A DNA stretch of 64,000 nucleotides from Colius striatus (lineage: Eukaryota; Chordata; Aves; Coliiformes; Coliidae). Below, piece after piece: positions 1-10,769 of the stretch. Every line of letters begins with the position of its first letter. The stretch's first letter is position 1. The position numbers and the translations under genes are program-made. Where the stretch lies: positions 37,393,548-37,457,547 of the forward strand of contig NC_084789.1 in assembly GCF_028858725.1 (NCBI RefSeq). The letters are read 5' to 3'. Under the pieces are notes generated by a model. That model searched no databases and was not told the origin of the DNA. It was given only the letters and a program-made list of their open reading frames with translations.

Positions 1-254
1 GCTCAAGGACGTGGTGTCCTTGAGCAAGAGAGTTGTATGATAACAGGATGAGAAAACAGGGTTGAGAAGCCACAAGAGTCTGAATTATGTTGAAACGGGC
101 AGAATTGACATTTAACTGGGAACCAATGATGAGCTTAGCTTTTGCAATATGTGTGAGCCTGATTATTTTATCTGTAAAAGAGTTGCATCTTTGCAAATAA
201 AGTTGAGACTTGCTCAGCACTACAGGGTGTTTCTGTCTCCCGTCGTCTTCAGCA
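1..254 (+). repeat. 5' LTR of family A provirus (partial, copy A1)
   Basis: This is the 3' part of a 5' LTR; its beginning lies before the window. It matches the complete 348-bp LTR at 43121-43468 and lacks roughly the first 95 bp. A poly(A) signal AATAAA lies near 200, and the LTR ends in CTTCAGCA just before a tRNA-Trp primer site. The TATA motif seen in other copies (TATAAAAG) reads TGTAAAAG here, so the promoter is probably weakened. Bases 1-25 form a 10-bp inverted repeat with a 5-base loop. Confidence 0.85.
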
Positions 255-256
255 AA

Positions 257-274
257 TGGTGACCCCGACGTAAT
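257..274 (+). promoter_or_regulatory. Primer-binding site, tRNA-Trp (A1)
   Basis: TGGTGACCCCGACGTAAT lies two bases after the LTR end. It fits the 3' end of tRNA-Trp, the primer used by avian leukosis-type alpharetroviruses. Its position next to an LTR end ending in CA fixes the LTR boundary at 254. Confidence 0.85.
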
Positions 275-448
275 AGAGGCTTGGCGCCACGGTGGAGCAA
301 CGAAGGGGTTCGGGTCCTATGCAACAAGGACGGAAATAAGCGTGAAAATTGGGAAAATGTCGTGCCCTGGGTGACCGTATAGACGAGCCTGTTCGATATG
401 TGCTGCCAGACCTTGAAGGGCTGCAACAGCGCGCTGACGATAATAGGT

Positions 449-2170
449 ATGGAAAGGCAAGCGGCATATGATTTATTTACTGCATTCTTGCAGAAGCTGC
501 AGATAAAGGGTATAGATCTGCAAAAGGACCTACCAGGGTTGTTAGCTTATGGGTATGCTAAGGGAGTGTTTCAGAATCCACGTACAGTGCATGAATTGAG
601 CGAATGGTGTAAATTTGGGGATTTTCTGTGGGAGGCTACCCTGGAGGACGATAAGACAGCTAAAAAGTTAGGGAAGCTTTGGAGGATAGTGCACAATGAG
701 TTGTTGCAACATCAGGCAGAAAAGAAGGCTGCTGAGTACGCATCAGCAGCATAGAGTAAGAATAAAAACTATGAGCGTGACTGCTTCCAATCCACCCCGC
801 TGGCTCCTACCATCTCAAAAGTAATGCTCCCCCCCCCGCGTGTAGAATATGGCCCTGGAGGCACGGACGGGGTACGAGAACCATGTGAGTCATCAGCCCC
901 TTCTGAGGAACAGGAGTGTCGGCCTAAAGAGCCCCCGCCTCCCCCCCCCCCCCCCCCCCCACTTGGTGAGCCTGTCTCTGGGGCAGAGAGTGAACTGGCA
1001 GAGGCCATCGCAAGGGAGCGGAGGGAGGCTTGGTCTGCACTCGCAAAGGATTGTCTGGGAAAAGGGGATGGCAATGCACTGGAAGCAGCCAGAACTTTGG
1101 CGTGTCCACTGGTATTCCAATCCATTGCGGGGGGAGGTATGCAAGCAACAATTTCTGCTCTGTATTGGAAGTTGCTATCCTAGTTGCGGTCCACGGTCAG
1201 CCAGTTCGGGGTAAATAGTGAACCAGTGAAACAAATGATTGACTATGTATGGGGAACCCAATTGATACTGCCCACTGACTGTCAAGGCATAGTAAAACTT
1301 ATTTATACACAACATCAGCAGCTGTTATTTAATGCACATTGGCAGGCATTAGTGAATGAAAGTGTCGCAACTTAGTGTCAGCAAGGCGACCCTCTCTGTG
1401 GTGTGACGGTGGAAGAGCTGATGGGTTTGGGACCCTTCCTCCGTACGGAGGCTCAGGCTTTGATAGGGCCTGATAAGTGTAGAGAGGCAATGCGATTAGT
1501 AAGGGAGGCTATGGAAAAGGTAAAGGACCCAGGTGGAGTGCCAATATATATGGGAATCAAATAAGGTCGGGATGAAACGTTCGGGACCTTTATTGATAAA
1601 GTTGCCTCCGCCATAGAGAGGGCTGGACTTCCGGAATATATGCGTGGCACCTTGCTAAAACAGTGCGCCCTACAGAATTGTAATCCAGCTACCAGGACAG
1701 TATTGAGTACGTTAGGAGCCAATTGGTCAATTGAAGACGCTTTAGAGCGTATGGCCCAGGTCCCAACAGGTCAACAAGCTTTTCTCGTGGAAGCTATTAA
1801 GGGATTGGGATTAAAGCAACAGGCGAAAGCAACTCAGAATCAGGTGTTAGCCGCCCTTGCACCCCTTCAAGCATCCGCTGTGACCACTCAAAGGGGATCT
1901 TCAAGTGGACGAATAAAGTGTTACCGGTGTGTCGGAATGGGACATTTCTGTCGTGAATGCAATGCTACAGGAATCTGGTGTCAAAAATGCCAAACAGACA
2001 ATCACGACACCGGGACGTGTCGTCGCAGGTCAGGAAACTCCAATTCAAGCGTGTCGAACTGCATTGGCCGCGCTCAGACACAAGTCGCAGCTGCAGCTCA
2101 ACAGATGTCAGCAGCTGCCTCCAGCCAGCCACAAGTGGGAGCCTCGGAATGGACCTGGCAGCAGCAGTAG
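449..2170 (+). pseudogene. gag: Family A gag pseudogene (A1)
   Basis: Remnant of a Gag polyprotein, the structural core of a retrovirus. The likely start is the ATG at 449 (MERQAAYDLF); the frame is open a little upstream but gives no better start. One reading frame can be followed to 2170 but is cut by in-frame stops at 752, 1181, 1373 and 1562. Recognisable parts are a matrix-like N-terminus, a proline-rich stretch encoded by a long C tract (about 933-960), a capsid with a major-homology-like segment near 1565-1625, and two Cys-His zinc knuckles (CYRCVGMGHFCREC and CQKCQTDNHDTGTC, about 1918-2010). The stop at 1562 is CAA in the copy at 34-36 kb, so it is a later C-to-T change; the stop at 752 is shared by both copies. 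It cannot make full-length Gag. Confidence 0.85.
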
Positions 2171-2182
2171 ATGTTAGCATTA

Positions 2183-2847
2183 TGAAAACAAGCCCATAGA
2201 AGATACCCACTGGAGTGAAAGGTCCAACCACTATAGGGGGATGAACAGTGGGCGCATTGTTGTTAGGACGCTTGTCAGCTACCATGCTTGGACTCTTTGT
2301 TCTCCCCGGAGTTATTGATGCAGATTATTTGGGAGAAATTATGATCATGGCCCACATCCCCTTTCCACCCATACAAATTATGAAAAATCAGAGAACTCCG
2401 CAATTAATACCATTGGAACAAATGTCAAAAGGAATAAGACCAATAAAAGAGGACTTAAGAGGAGAAGGGGGATTTGGCTCCACGGGAGGACTTACACTGT
2501 TGACTATGGATCTCAGTGAAAGGCCTAGACGCAAAATAGACCTTGAATTTCAAGGACGAAAAAGGTCCTTGATGGGATTATTGGACACAGGGGCAGATTC
2601 CAGCATTATCAGCCCAAGATGTTGGCCACAACACTGGCCCCTGCAACCGGCAGCAACTACTGTGACTTGTGTAGGAGGATTTACTCTGGCTAGTCGCTCT
2701 CTACCCATCTTGGTTCATGTGGATGAGAAAACCATAACTGCTAGTTTTTCTGTTGTGCAGTTGCCTCCAACCGTGCAATGTCTTATTGGTCGAGACATAC
2801 TAGCCAGGATAGGAATGGTCCTAAAAAATGAGCACCCTTTGGCATAA
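2183..2847 (+). pseudogene. pro: Family A dUTPase-protease (pro) pseudogene (A1)
   Basis: This frame is -1 relative to gag, as in betaretroviruses that place dUTPase and protease in a separate pro frame. The N-terminal half (about 2200-2400) resembles a retroviral dUTPase (GVIDADYLGEI). The C-terminal half has the aspartic protease active site LLDTGADSS near 2578-2604 and the late GRDIL motif near 2790. In-frame stops at about 2199 and 2241 break the dUTPase. Classical alpharetroviruses lack a dUTPase, so its presence beside a tRNA-Trp primer site is notable. Confidence 0.8.
2835..2841 (+). promoter_or_regulatory. Candidate pro-pol -1 frameshift site CCCTTTG (A1)
   Basis: In the pro frame the heptamer reads C CCT TTG, which fits the X XXY YYZ slip pattern. 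The pol frame opens only after a TGA at 2829, so the slip must occur between there and the pro stop at 2845. An earlier A AAA AAT heptamer at 2823 would run straight into that TGA. The pro stop also overlaps the first pol ATG as TAATG (2845-2849), so stop-start coupling is an alternative. Confidence 0.45.
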
Positions 2848-5444
2848 TGGCCGTTGCATGGACTTTCCCACTTCCTATTACCTGGAAAACAGCCGAGCCA
2901 GTATGGGTTAAGCAATGGCCTTTAAAAAAGGAAAGTCTTGAGCATGCTCATGAGTTAGTGCAAGAGCAACTTGCCCAAGGACATTTAAAGTTATCTACAA
3001 GCCCGTGGAACACTCCTATATTTGTTATTAAAAAGAGATCTGGCAAGTATTGTTTGTTACATGACCTACGTGCAGTAAATGAACAAATGGAACCTATGGG
3101 AGCATTGCAGCCAGGACTACCCAGTCCGGCTATGATTCCACAGGGTTGGCCTAAAGGACTGCTTTTTTACCATTGCCTTATATCAGCGGGATACAGAACA
3201 GTTTGCTTTTACCTTGCCTGCAATAAATAGAGAAGGTCCCGACCATCGTTTTGAATGGACAGTTTTGCCCCAAGGCATGCGTAACAGCCCAACTATCTGT
3301 CAGCCGTATGTTGACGCAGCTTTACAACCCTTTTGATGACAATGGCCTAACATTATCATCTACCATTACATGGATGATATCCTCTTTTCTCAGCCTGCAC
3401 CATTTACAGAACAACAGGTGGAGGAGATTCGACAGGCACTGGCTCAATGCCACCTTGTGCTAGCTCCAGGAAAGGTTCAGTGTACAGCTCCATGGAAATA
3501 TCTTGGATGGTCTTTATCAGAACAGCTCGTAGTACAACAGAAGTTACAGCTCCAACTACAAATAAAGACCCTGAATGATGCTCAGAAGCTTTTAGGGGAT
3601 CTGCAATGGCTAAAACCAATAGTGGGAATACCCAACGAGTTGTTAGAAAAACTACGACCACTTTTGAAAGCAAGCAACCCCACGCGTCAAATACAGGTAA
3701 CACCAGAGCTTCAGGATGTGCTTCAACAAATTATGGACCGTGTCATACAAGGGCAGGTCCGACGTCACGATCTTGACTTACCTATTGACTTAACCACCTG
3801 GTATAGCACAAAGTATTTGCTTGGGGCCTTGACACAATCTCAAAAGAAAATGGGGAAGGTAGGGGTTCTAGAACGGATTTCCCCAGCCTTACAACAAACA
3901 AAAACCCCTTTTCAAAAAATTGAGATGTTGGCGAGACTAATAAAAAAAGGTCGTGAAAGAGCATTACAAACAACTGGTGCTGAGCCGCATACGATAAGGA
4001 TACCAATGAAAAGGACTCTTTACAATGGTATTTAGACAATACAGAAGATCTTCAGGAGGCGCTCTTAGGTGGCGGCAGTATAGTAGCAACAGACAAAATA
4101 ATAAAAGCACCATTACAATGGCTAGGAAAATGGAATTGGCTAGTATGACCCAAACGGGAGCCGGCCCCCATCACGGATGCGTTGACAGCATACACGGATG
4201 CAAGAAGAAAGTCTAGAATGGCGGCAATAACCTGGCAAGAGCAAGGGGAGTGGAAGCACCAACTAATAAAAGCAGAAGAGAAAGACACATTACAAACCTT
4301 GGAACTGTTGGCAGTAGTATGGGCCATGATGAACCTGAAAGGGCCCCTGAATGTGGTTACAGACTCGTTCTATGTCGTGGGTATTGTAGAGAGAATCGAG
4401 GACGCCTCCATTAAGGAAGTGCAGAATCCCAGACTATTTGAATTATTAATACAGCTGCAGAAGGCAATAAAGCTTAGGGAGCATGTTTATGCCATTATAC
4501 ATATCAGGAGCCATAAATGGAACATTGGGCTGGGAGAAGGTAATGCTAGGGCAGATAAGCTGGTCACAGTGACACATAACACGCCTCTGTCCAAACAGAT
4601 ACTAGCCAGAGAAGCGCACTCCCTGTTTCATCAGAATGCACGGGGCTTAGAACGAGAGTTTCGATTATCGCTAAAGGATGCAAAGGCTATTGTTAGAGCT
4701 TGTCCCATTTGTAGCCATCAAAATGGAGGTGTTGGCTTAGGCTTGGGGGTGAACCCTAGAGGATTATCTGCAAATGAAATTTGGCAGATGGATGTCACTC
4801 ATGTGGCAGAGTTTGGAAGACTAAAATATGTGCATGTATCATAGACACATGGAGCAAATTCGTTTGGGCAACAGCACAGACAGGGGAGAGGGCCATACAT
4901 GTGGAGCGTCATTTATAGAGTTGTTTTGTCGTAATGGGAATTCCTCAGAAAATAAAGATGGACAATGGGCCGGCCTATATAAGTAGAAGCATAGAACAGT
5001 TCACGAGTCAATGAGGAGTTGAAGATGCAACAGGGATTCCCTATTCCCCCACAGGACAAGCCATAATAGAAAGAGCTAATGGGAGTATAAAAAGAAATCT
5101 TGGTAAATATGGGGATGTGAAAGACCCACATATAAAGTTGTTGAAGGCTTTATTTGTTATGAACCACCTGTGTGTTTGGGGAACAGGAGCTACCACCTAT
5201 AATAATGCATCATAATCCAAAGGCACAAAAGGAGGGGAAGAAAGAAATATGGATTAAATATCGTGACCCTAAAACAGGGATATGGCAGCCTCCGGGGAAA
5301 GTATTATACTGGGGACGTGGGTATTTGTGTGTTGATTCTCCCACAGGATCTATTTGGGTGCCAGCCAGGTGGACAAGAGCTGTCCATGAAGCTGCGGAGA
5401 TCAAACCATCTGAGAAAAAAGGACAGGAAGAGATTGGAGAATAA
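2847..5444 (+). pseudogene. pol: Family A pol pseudogene (A1): RT, RNase H, integrase
   Basis: Broken reverse transcriptase-RNase H-integrase gene in at least four frame segments. RT begins near 2847; the catalytic YMDD is at about 3365-3380 (HYMDDILFS). Compared with the copy at 39.2 kb, 17 bases are missing near 3148, removing the first RT catalytic Asp region and shifting frame. RNase H motifs include YTDA (about 4190) and VTDSFYVV (about 4355). Integrase shows the Cys pair of its zinc domain (CPICSH, about 4700), the MDVTH catalytic Asp near 4790 and a C-terminal domain ending at 5444. Single-base losses near 4012 and 4840 are visible against the 39-41 kb copy. No product is expected. Confidence 0.85.
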
Positions 5445-5537
5445 ATACACCCTCGTCTTGCGGTCATTGGAGGACTGGCTAACAATCAAAACACTAAAGG
5501 TTATATAACAAAAAGACAGTGAATTTAATGAATAATA

Positions 5538-5836
5538 ATGAGATGTTTTGTTATAACCATAGCTTTTAATGTAACTATAATAGCTAACAGTTTGACGCAT
5601 TTTAATCAGCCTAGAGATAATATTTGGATAACCTTTGCTGGTTAATCATCTCTTTGTCTTAGTTTTGGAAAGATTACTAATCCTTTTAAAAGTTGTTGGA
5701 TAGGATTGCCCGTATGGAATCCTAAGGAATTTTGTGGACTAGTAGACAATAACACCTTGTGTAACAGGACTGGGCTGAACACAATTAGTGCTGCTCATGA
5801 TCATTCGGATGGGAAACGTCAATGTGAGATAATCAA
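5538..5836 (+). pseudogene. env: Family A env N-terminal fragment (A1)
   Basis: Start of an envelope surface (SU) gene: a short hydrophobic leader followed by a region with DNIWITFA and a Cys/Asn-rich stretch (NNTLCNRTG), resembling alpharetroviral SU. It has an in-frame stop near 5644. At 5836 the gene ends abruptly in satellite DNA, losing the rest of SU and all of TM. The same breakpoint occurs in mirror image near 30429, which marks the two loci as duplicates. Confidence 0.8.
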
Positions 5837-7432
5837 GTCTATCAGCCAAAACTGTGTCACATTTGAACCTGCTTTCTGGTTGGAGCTGTCTCCAATAACA
5901 CTGACTTGTACTGCTCAGGTCCCATTGAAAAAATATATGCTGTCGATAAAGTTATACCACTGCGTATGGGAGCAACAAGAAAGCAGGAGGGCAGATCCCA
6001 TCTACAGTAATAAGTTTGTCCCCATGTAGTCTGTCAGTCAACACTGTGTCACATTTGCACCTGCTTTCTGTGGGCGCTATCTCCAATTCAACTCATTTGG
6101 ACTGCTCAGCGCCCATTGAAAAAATACAGACTCTCGGTAGAACTTATACCACTGCGTATGGGAGCTACAAGAAATCAGGAAGGCAGACCTAACCTACAGT
6201 ATTAAGTAGGTCCCAATGTAGTCTATCAGCCAGCACTGTGTCACATTTGCACCTGCTTTCCTGTGGGCACTATCTCCAATCCCACTCATTTGGACTGCTC
6301 AGCTCCCATTGAAAAAATACATGCTTTCTCTTAAGTTTTAACAGTGCATATGGGAGGTACAAGAAAGCAGGAAGGCAGGCCCTTCCTACAGTAGTAAGTA
6401 GGTCCCAAGGTTGTCTATCAGCTAGAAATGTGTCACATTTGCACCTGCTTTCCTTTGGGACCTGTCTCCAATCCCACTCACTTGGGCTGCTCAGCTCCCA
6501 TTGAAAAAATACATGCTTTCCCTTAACAGTGCATATGGGAGGTAAAAGAAAGCAGGAAGGGAGACCCCACCTACAGTAGTCTATCTACCCCATCTACATG
6601 TAGTCTATCAGCTAGCACTGGGTCACCTTTGAAGCTGCTTTCCTGTTGGAGCTATCTCCAATCCCACTCATTTGAACTGCTCAACTCCCATTGAAAAAAT
6701 ACAGACTGTTGGTAGAAGTTATACCACTGCGTATGGGAGCTACAAGAAAGTAGGAAGGCACAACCAGCTACAGTGTTAAGTAGGTCCCCATGTAGTCTAT
6801 CAGCAAGCAGTGTGTCATATTTTCAGCTGCTTTCCTGTGGGAGCTATCTCCAATCCCACGCTCTTGGCCTCGTCAGCTCCCTTTAAAAATACACTCTGTC
6901 GGTAGAAGTTATACCACTGCGTATGGCAGGTACAAGAAAGCCGGAAGGAAGACCCCATCTACAGTACTAAGTTTGTCCCCATGTAGTCTATCAGCCAGCA
7001 CTGTGTCACATTTGTACCTCCATTCCTGTTGGCGCTATCTCCAATCCCAGTCATTTTGACTGCTCAGCCCCCATTGAAAAAATACTTACTTGCGGTAGAA
7101 GTTATATCACTGCGTATGGGAGCTACAGTAAAGTAGGAAGGCAGACCACAACTACAGTAGTAAGTAGGTCCACATTTAGTCTATCAGCTAACACTGTGTC
7201 ACCTTTGAAGCTGTTTTCCTGTGGGAGCTATCTCCAATAACACTCACTTGTATTGCTCAGGTGCCATTGAAAAAATATATGTTGTCAATTTAAGTTATAC
7301 CACTGCGTATGGGAGCTACAAAAAAACTGGTTTGCAGACCCTAACTGCAGTGTTAAGTAGGTCCCCATGTAGTCTATCAGCCAGTACTGTGTCACATTTG
7401 CAGCTGCTTTCCTGTGAGCACTATCTTCAGTC
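5837..7432 (+). repeat. Tandem satellite array S1, ~191-bp monomer
   Basis: About eight diverged head-to-tail monomers. Each carries an A-tract unit (CATTGAAAAAATAC), then TTATACCACTGCGTATGGGAG, then CACTGTGTCACATTTG. Measured in the well-kept array at 45.8-46.4 kb, the spacing of the GTCAC motif is 193, 191 and 191 bp. The array starts at the env breakpoint and ends at the B LTR. Short reading frames in it are chance products. Confidence 0.95.
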
Positions 7433-7655
7433 TGTTATGGAATAGGTCATTTTCGTTAATCAAATCATGAAAGTATAGTTGTGCAAGGAACCATTTAAAG
7501 TCATTTTAAAAGTCTTGTAAAACTTTAACCGTAAAGTCTCTACAATGTGCACAGGTGCAGTTGGCTAAGGTGCTTATAGCAGGTACAATAGGTTGTACAT
7601 GAGCTGATAAGAGCCAAGAGATGAGTTCATAAGCGGGACACTAGAGGAAGACTAC
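7433..7655 (+). repeat. Family B 5' LTR fragment (copy B1)
   Basis: First ~220 bp of the 505-bp LTR seen complete at 29341-29845 and 46980-47484 (those on the - strand). It begins TGTTATGGAA and stops near the CTAGAGGAAGAC sequence, where it is joined directly to gag. The rest of the LTR, the primer site and the leader are deleted. Confidence 0.8.
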
Positions 7656-7664
7656 TTCCTCACA

Positions 7665-8130
7665 ATGGAGGAAAGGGAAATGATTCGAAGAGCAGGAATG
7701 AGAATCTGGGATCAACAGCACCAGGCAGGACCAGACGCACATGTGAAATGGCCCTTGCAGAGGCCCAATTGGAATAATCAGATGGCGGAGCACAGAGCCC
7801 ATATTGCAGACCTACGAGCCATCATTGTCCAGGGAATCAGAGAGTCTGTTCCCCGAGGACAGAATATTAAAAAAGCATTCAATGAGAGACAGAGAAAAGA
7901 CAAAACCCCAACTGATTGGCTTGAGAGATTATGTAAAAGCCTTCAACTGTACTCTGGAGTAGATCCAGCAGCTCCAGTGGGACAGGCATTATTAAAGACC
8001 CAATTTGTGGCAAAATCATGGGTAGATATCTGAAAGAAACTAGAAAAATTAGAAGATTGGCAAGAAAAAGGGCTAGAAAGGGAAACAAAAGCCTGGGAGA
8101 CAGGTGCATTCAACAGGAAGAAAAAAAAAA
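7665..8130 (+). pseudogene. gag: Family B gag capsid fragment (B1)
   Basis: Part of a gamma-like capsid, with motifs RIWDQQHQ, WPLQRPNW, a major-homology-like segment (PRGQNIKKAF) and LLKTQFVAKSWVDI, followed by a TGA at 8031-8033. Matrix and nucleocapsid are missing. The same region exists on the - strand at 28560-29029 and a better kept relative is in provirus D. Confidence 0.85.
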
Positions 8131-8417
8131 AAAAGGAATCAAAGGATGATGGACTGTTTTTAAGGAAGAATAGGGGGAGTCAGGGGCTCTATTTGCTGAG
8201 GACCACAAGAGTAATCGAGCCCTTGATAAAACTGAAGTTAGGTCCTCAGCGTCAGGAAGTACAATACTCCCATATTGCCAGTTAAGAAATCTGATGGGAC
8301 TTATAGATTAGTACATAACCTCCGGGAGATAAACAAGAGAACTATTACTAGGTTCCCTGTGGTAGCTAACCCGCACACCTTATTGAGTCAGTTGAGTCCA
8401 GAGTACCAGTGGTATAG
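8131..8417 (+). pseudogene. pol: Family B gag-pol junction and start of RT (B1), cut by provirus C
   Basis: A poly-A stretch, a GAATAGGGGGAGTCAGG gag-pol junction like that of provirus D, then an abrupt join near 8262 from the protease start to reverse transcriptase (VKKSDGTYRLVHNL, REINKRTITRFPVV). About 330 bases of protease kept in the - strand copy (28111-28443) are missing. The RT reading is interrupted at 8418 by provirus C and resumes at 16421. Confidence 0.8.
8412..8417 (+). other. Target-site duplication GTATAG, left copy (provirus C)
   Basis: GTATAG stands immediately before the TG of the left LTR and again after the CA of the right LTR at 16415-16420. The undisturbed B copy on the - strand has this site once (27937-27942 on the + strand as CTATAC). 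Six bases is the usual duplication length for betaretroviruses. Confidence 0.95.
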
Positions 8418-8834
8418 TGTCAGAGACCAGCTCTTTCCAGGACGATGAAGGACAGGCGGACCACTGCTCTTAGGGCAAGTGACAGTTTATTGCTTCTTCT
8501 TATGCTCTTTTTATAGTCAGTACATATCGCAAAGGTCATCAGTATAGGTTAACAAACAATATGAGTACGTATATTTTCTATATGCTACAAATCAATCAAA
8601 TGTTATCTACAAAATTTATGGTACTGTTTACTACATTTTTGTGATATATGTTCCGTGGCTACAAGACATCTGGTGTCCTTATCATTGTTGTGTATACAGG
8701 ATGTTTTTGCTTAAGTTAGGGGCTTTGTTTAAGGAGCCAACCCTTTCAGGCAGGCTTCCTTAGAAAGGATTAACCCTTACCAGGCAAATCCTTTCGAGGG
8801 CCATTCTACCCTTTCAGGCAGATTGGTCTCATCA
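8418..8834 (-). repeat. Provirus C 3' LTR
   Basis: 417 bp, TG...CA ends with the imperfect inverted tips TGTCAGAGACC and GGTCTCATCA. Read on the - strand it contains TATAAAAAG followed closely by AATAAA, so R and U5 are short (about 70 bp from the poly(A) signal to the end). No difference from the other LTR was found by eye. Confidence 0.95.
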
Positions 8835-8852
8835 TTTCACCCTTTTTTCTTT
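8835..8852 (-). promoter_or_regulatory. Polypurine tract of provirus C
   Basis: On the - strand the bases next to the 3' LTR read as an A/G-rich run (AAAGAAAAAAGGGTGAAA). It is the expected primer for plus-strand DNA synthesis. It overlaps or directly follows the env stop codon. Confidence 0.75.
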
Positions 8853-10769
8853 TTATTCAGTATGTATTGTAGCGGGAACGTGTTGTGTAGCCATTAATTG
8901 TAATTTTTTAGTTTTTATACTCGTTTGTTTTATCATATCATACATTAAACGAAATATGCAAGGTAATACTATAACTAGGACAATTATGCATAAAGTTGCT
9001 CCTATAAGGCAATAGATTCCTTTATAAAATGAAGATAAGGATGGAAAAGAAGCTTTTAAAACACTAACAAAATCATGAGCACGTTGGGCGAGAGGCAACT
9101 GCAATCTTTCTATATTTTGTAAAGAGAGAATTTCTCCATGCAATTGTTTTAAGTTAATTGAAGAATTGGCATTATTCCATATCCCTGATAAATGTTTTTG
9201 TATCTTAGGCCAATCATAACAGGATTGATTCCAATGAACTGGTGTCACACAGATGGCTTTATATGCCGCATGACACGACAGTGATTCTTTGATGGCTAAA
9301 GCTTGAATTTCTTGACCCATAAGATTAACTGTGTCATATAACGCATTTAATTTTCTCTCAATCTTATCATCCCATAATGCTTGTTCTTTCAAAGTATCAA
9401 TCATAGTTTCAGAAATGTTGTTTATATATTGTGCAGTTTGAATGCTAGTAGTTAAAGATATGGCAGCCATGGTAGTAACTGATATGGCAGTTATTATCGC
9501 GAGAACTCCTGCTATTATCATACCTACAATTCGTTTTTGACGCATAAGTGCTTGAGTTACAATAGTTAGCACTTCAGAGCCTTCATCAGCATACCAATCA
9601 TGTGTTAAATTGACGGGTAAAAACACATATGGTGGTTGTTTCAACATAACAAAATTCAAAATAGAAGAGTTAACACAATTAGATAAAACACAATTTGTAC
9701 AATTTACAGAGTGATCCGTTGTATTTATAATTAGTGTAGATCCACTCAAAAATACATAAGGTTCTGGTACACATGCTTGAAACCAAATCTCAGTATTGTT
9801 GGTAATTTGATGCATTGTTATACCAGATAAAGAAGGTTGCCAGGTGATATTTGCTGCTCGAAAAACAGCTTTATCCATTGCTCCTACAGCTTTCCATATT
9901 TGGGTAAATAGAGTAATATTATTCATTGTCCATATACCTTGATATAGTCCAGTAAGTCGTTGTGATGGACGCCAGTCACACAAATTTGTAACGTTATTAC
10001 AAGTAAGATTGCATGCATGACATAATTTCCAATCTGGAAGAGATGTGCTTATTCTCCTTCGATTACAAAGAGGAATGTTAGCAGGGAAATGTGCTAAATA
10101 TGTCACACTAAAATTTGGATACAACATTTGAGCAGACCAATGTATTCCGTTATAGTTTTGGAAATCATTCCGGGCTAATTGGGTAACCATAATACATCCA
10201 TTAGTAGTATTTTTACTAAAACAAATTGGTTGAGTAGTAGAATCAAACAAACCAGAATAATTGTATGGTACAGAGAACCTAACAAGATGAGACAAATCTT
10301 CTGGTCCTAAAAAACTAGTGTCATTTGTATACACCGGAATATCAATCGGTTCATCCCATGTTACAGGATGAAGTAAAGGAGGAAATGTAACAAATGCCCA
10401 ATATTGTGTCGCAGAAACTCCCTTGTGTAACATCCATATTATGCTAAGCCAGTAGGCAAAGATCTGTAATGATGACCAATAGTTAAAATCATGTTGTTGT
10501 GGTTGAGGTTGTTGTGGTATCAGCATCAGGCGTTGAAACCTCTTTCGGAGCTTGCCTATTTTCGTTTTTGGCATGTCGAACACAGCGTTCCGGAATCCAC
10601 CGAGGTACAGGCTCATCTGTTGGGAAAATACAAACATACCCTCTACCCCATAATAGAACCGGGTCAGGGCCTCTCGTGGATCCATCAATAGGATCTTTCC
10701 ATAATACTGCAGGTTTCTGCTGAGCTGGGGATTGCCAATGACGATCAGCAGCCGAAAGGCCAGCTGCAT
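8853..10769 (-). CDS. env: Provirus C env: betaretrovirus-type envelope glycoprotein
   Basis: Open frame of 638 codons; the gene overlaps the end of pol by 281 bases and would be read from a spliced mRNA. Probable starts are Met 45, 52 or 66 (10637, 10616, 10574). An Arg/Lys-rich leader segment (residues 68-80) precedes a hydrophobic signal segment (about 97-113) with likely cleavage after VSA120. SU carries many N-glycosylation sites. The furin-type site RQKR is at 410-413, followed by a hydrophobic fusion peptide, a helical region, a two-Cys loop (SCHAAYKAIC) and a membrane span at about 584-604 with a ~35-residue tail. The TM subunit lacks the CX6CC motif of gamma and alpha types, as in HML/MMTV envelopes. 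No stops or frameshifts are seen. Confidence 0.9.
   Translation of the reverse strand: MQLAFRLLIVIGNPQLSRNLQYYGKILLMDPREALTRFYYGVEGMFVFSQQMSLYLGGFRNAVFDMPKTKIGKLRKRFQRLMLIPQQPQPQQHDFNYWSSLQIFAYWLSIIWMLHKGVSATQYWAFVTFPPLLHPVTWDEPIDIPVYTNDTSFLGPEDLSHLVRFSVPYNYSGLFDSTTQPICFSKNTTNGCIMVTQLARNDFQNYNGIHWSAQMLYPNFSVTYLAHFPANIPLCNRRRISTSLPDWKLCHACNLTCNNVTNLCDWRPSQRLTGLYQGIWTMNNITLFTQIWKAVGAMDKAVFRAANITWQPSLSGITMHQITNNTEIWFQACVPEPYVFLSGSTLIINTTDHSVNCTNCVLSNCVNSSILNFVMLKQPPYVFLPVNLTHDWYADEGSEVLTIVTQALMRQKRIVGMIIAGVLAIITAISVTTMAAISLTTSIQTAQYINNISETMIDTLKEQALWDDKIERKLNALYDTVNLMGQEIQALAIKESLSCHAAYKAICVTPVHWNQSCYDWPKIQKHLSGIWNNANSSINLKQLHGEILSLQNIERLQLPLAQRAHDFVSVLKASFPSLSSFYKGIYCLIGATLCIIVLVIVLPCIFRLMYDMIKQTSIKTKKLQLMATQHVPATIHTE

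Noticed and set aside
5870..7440. Short frames within the satellite (about 60-107 codons)
   Set aside because: They recur with the monomer period and carry no domain; they are repeat translations.
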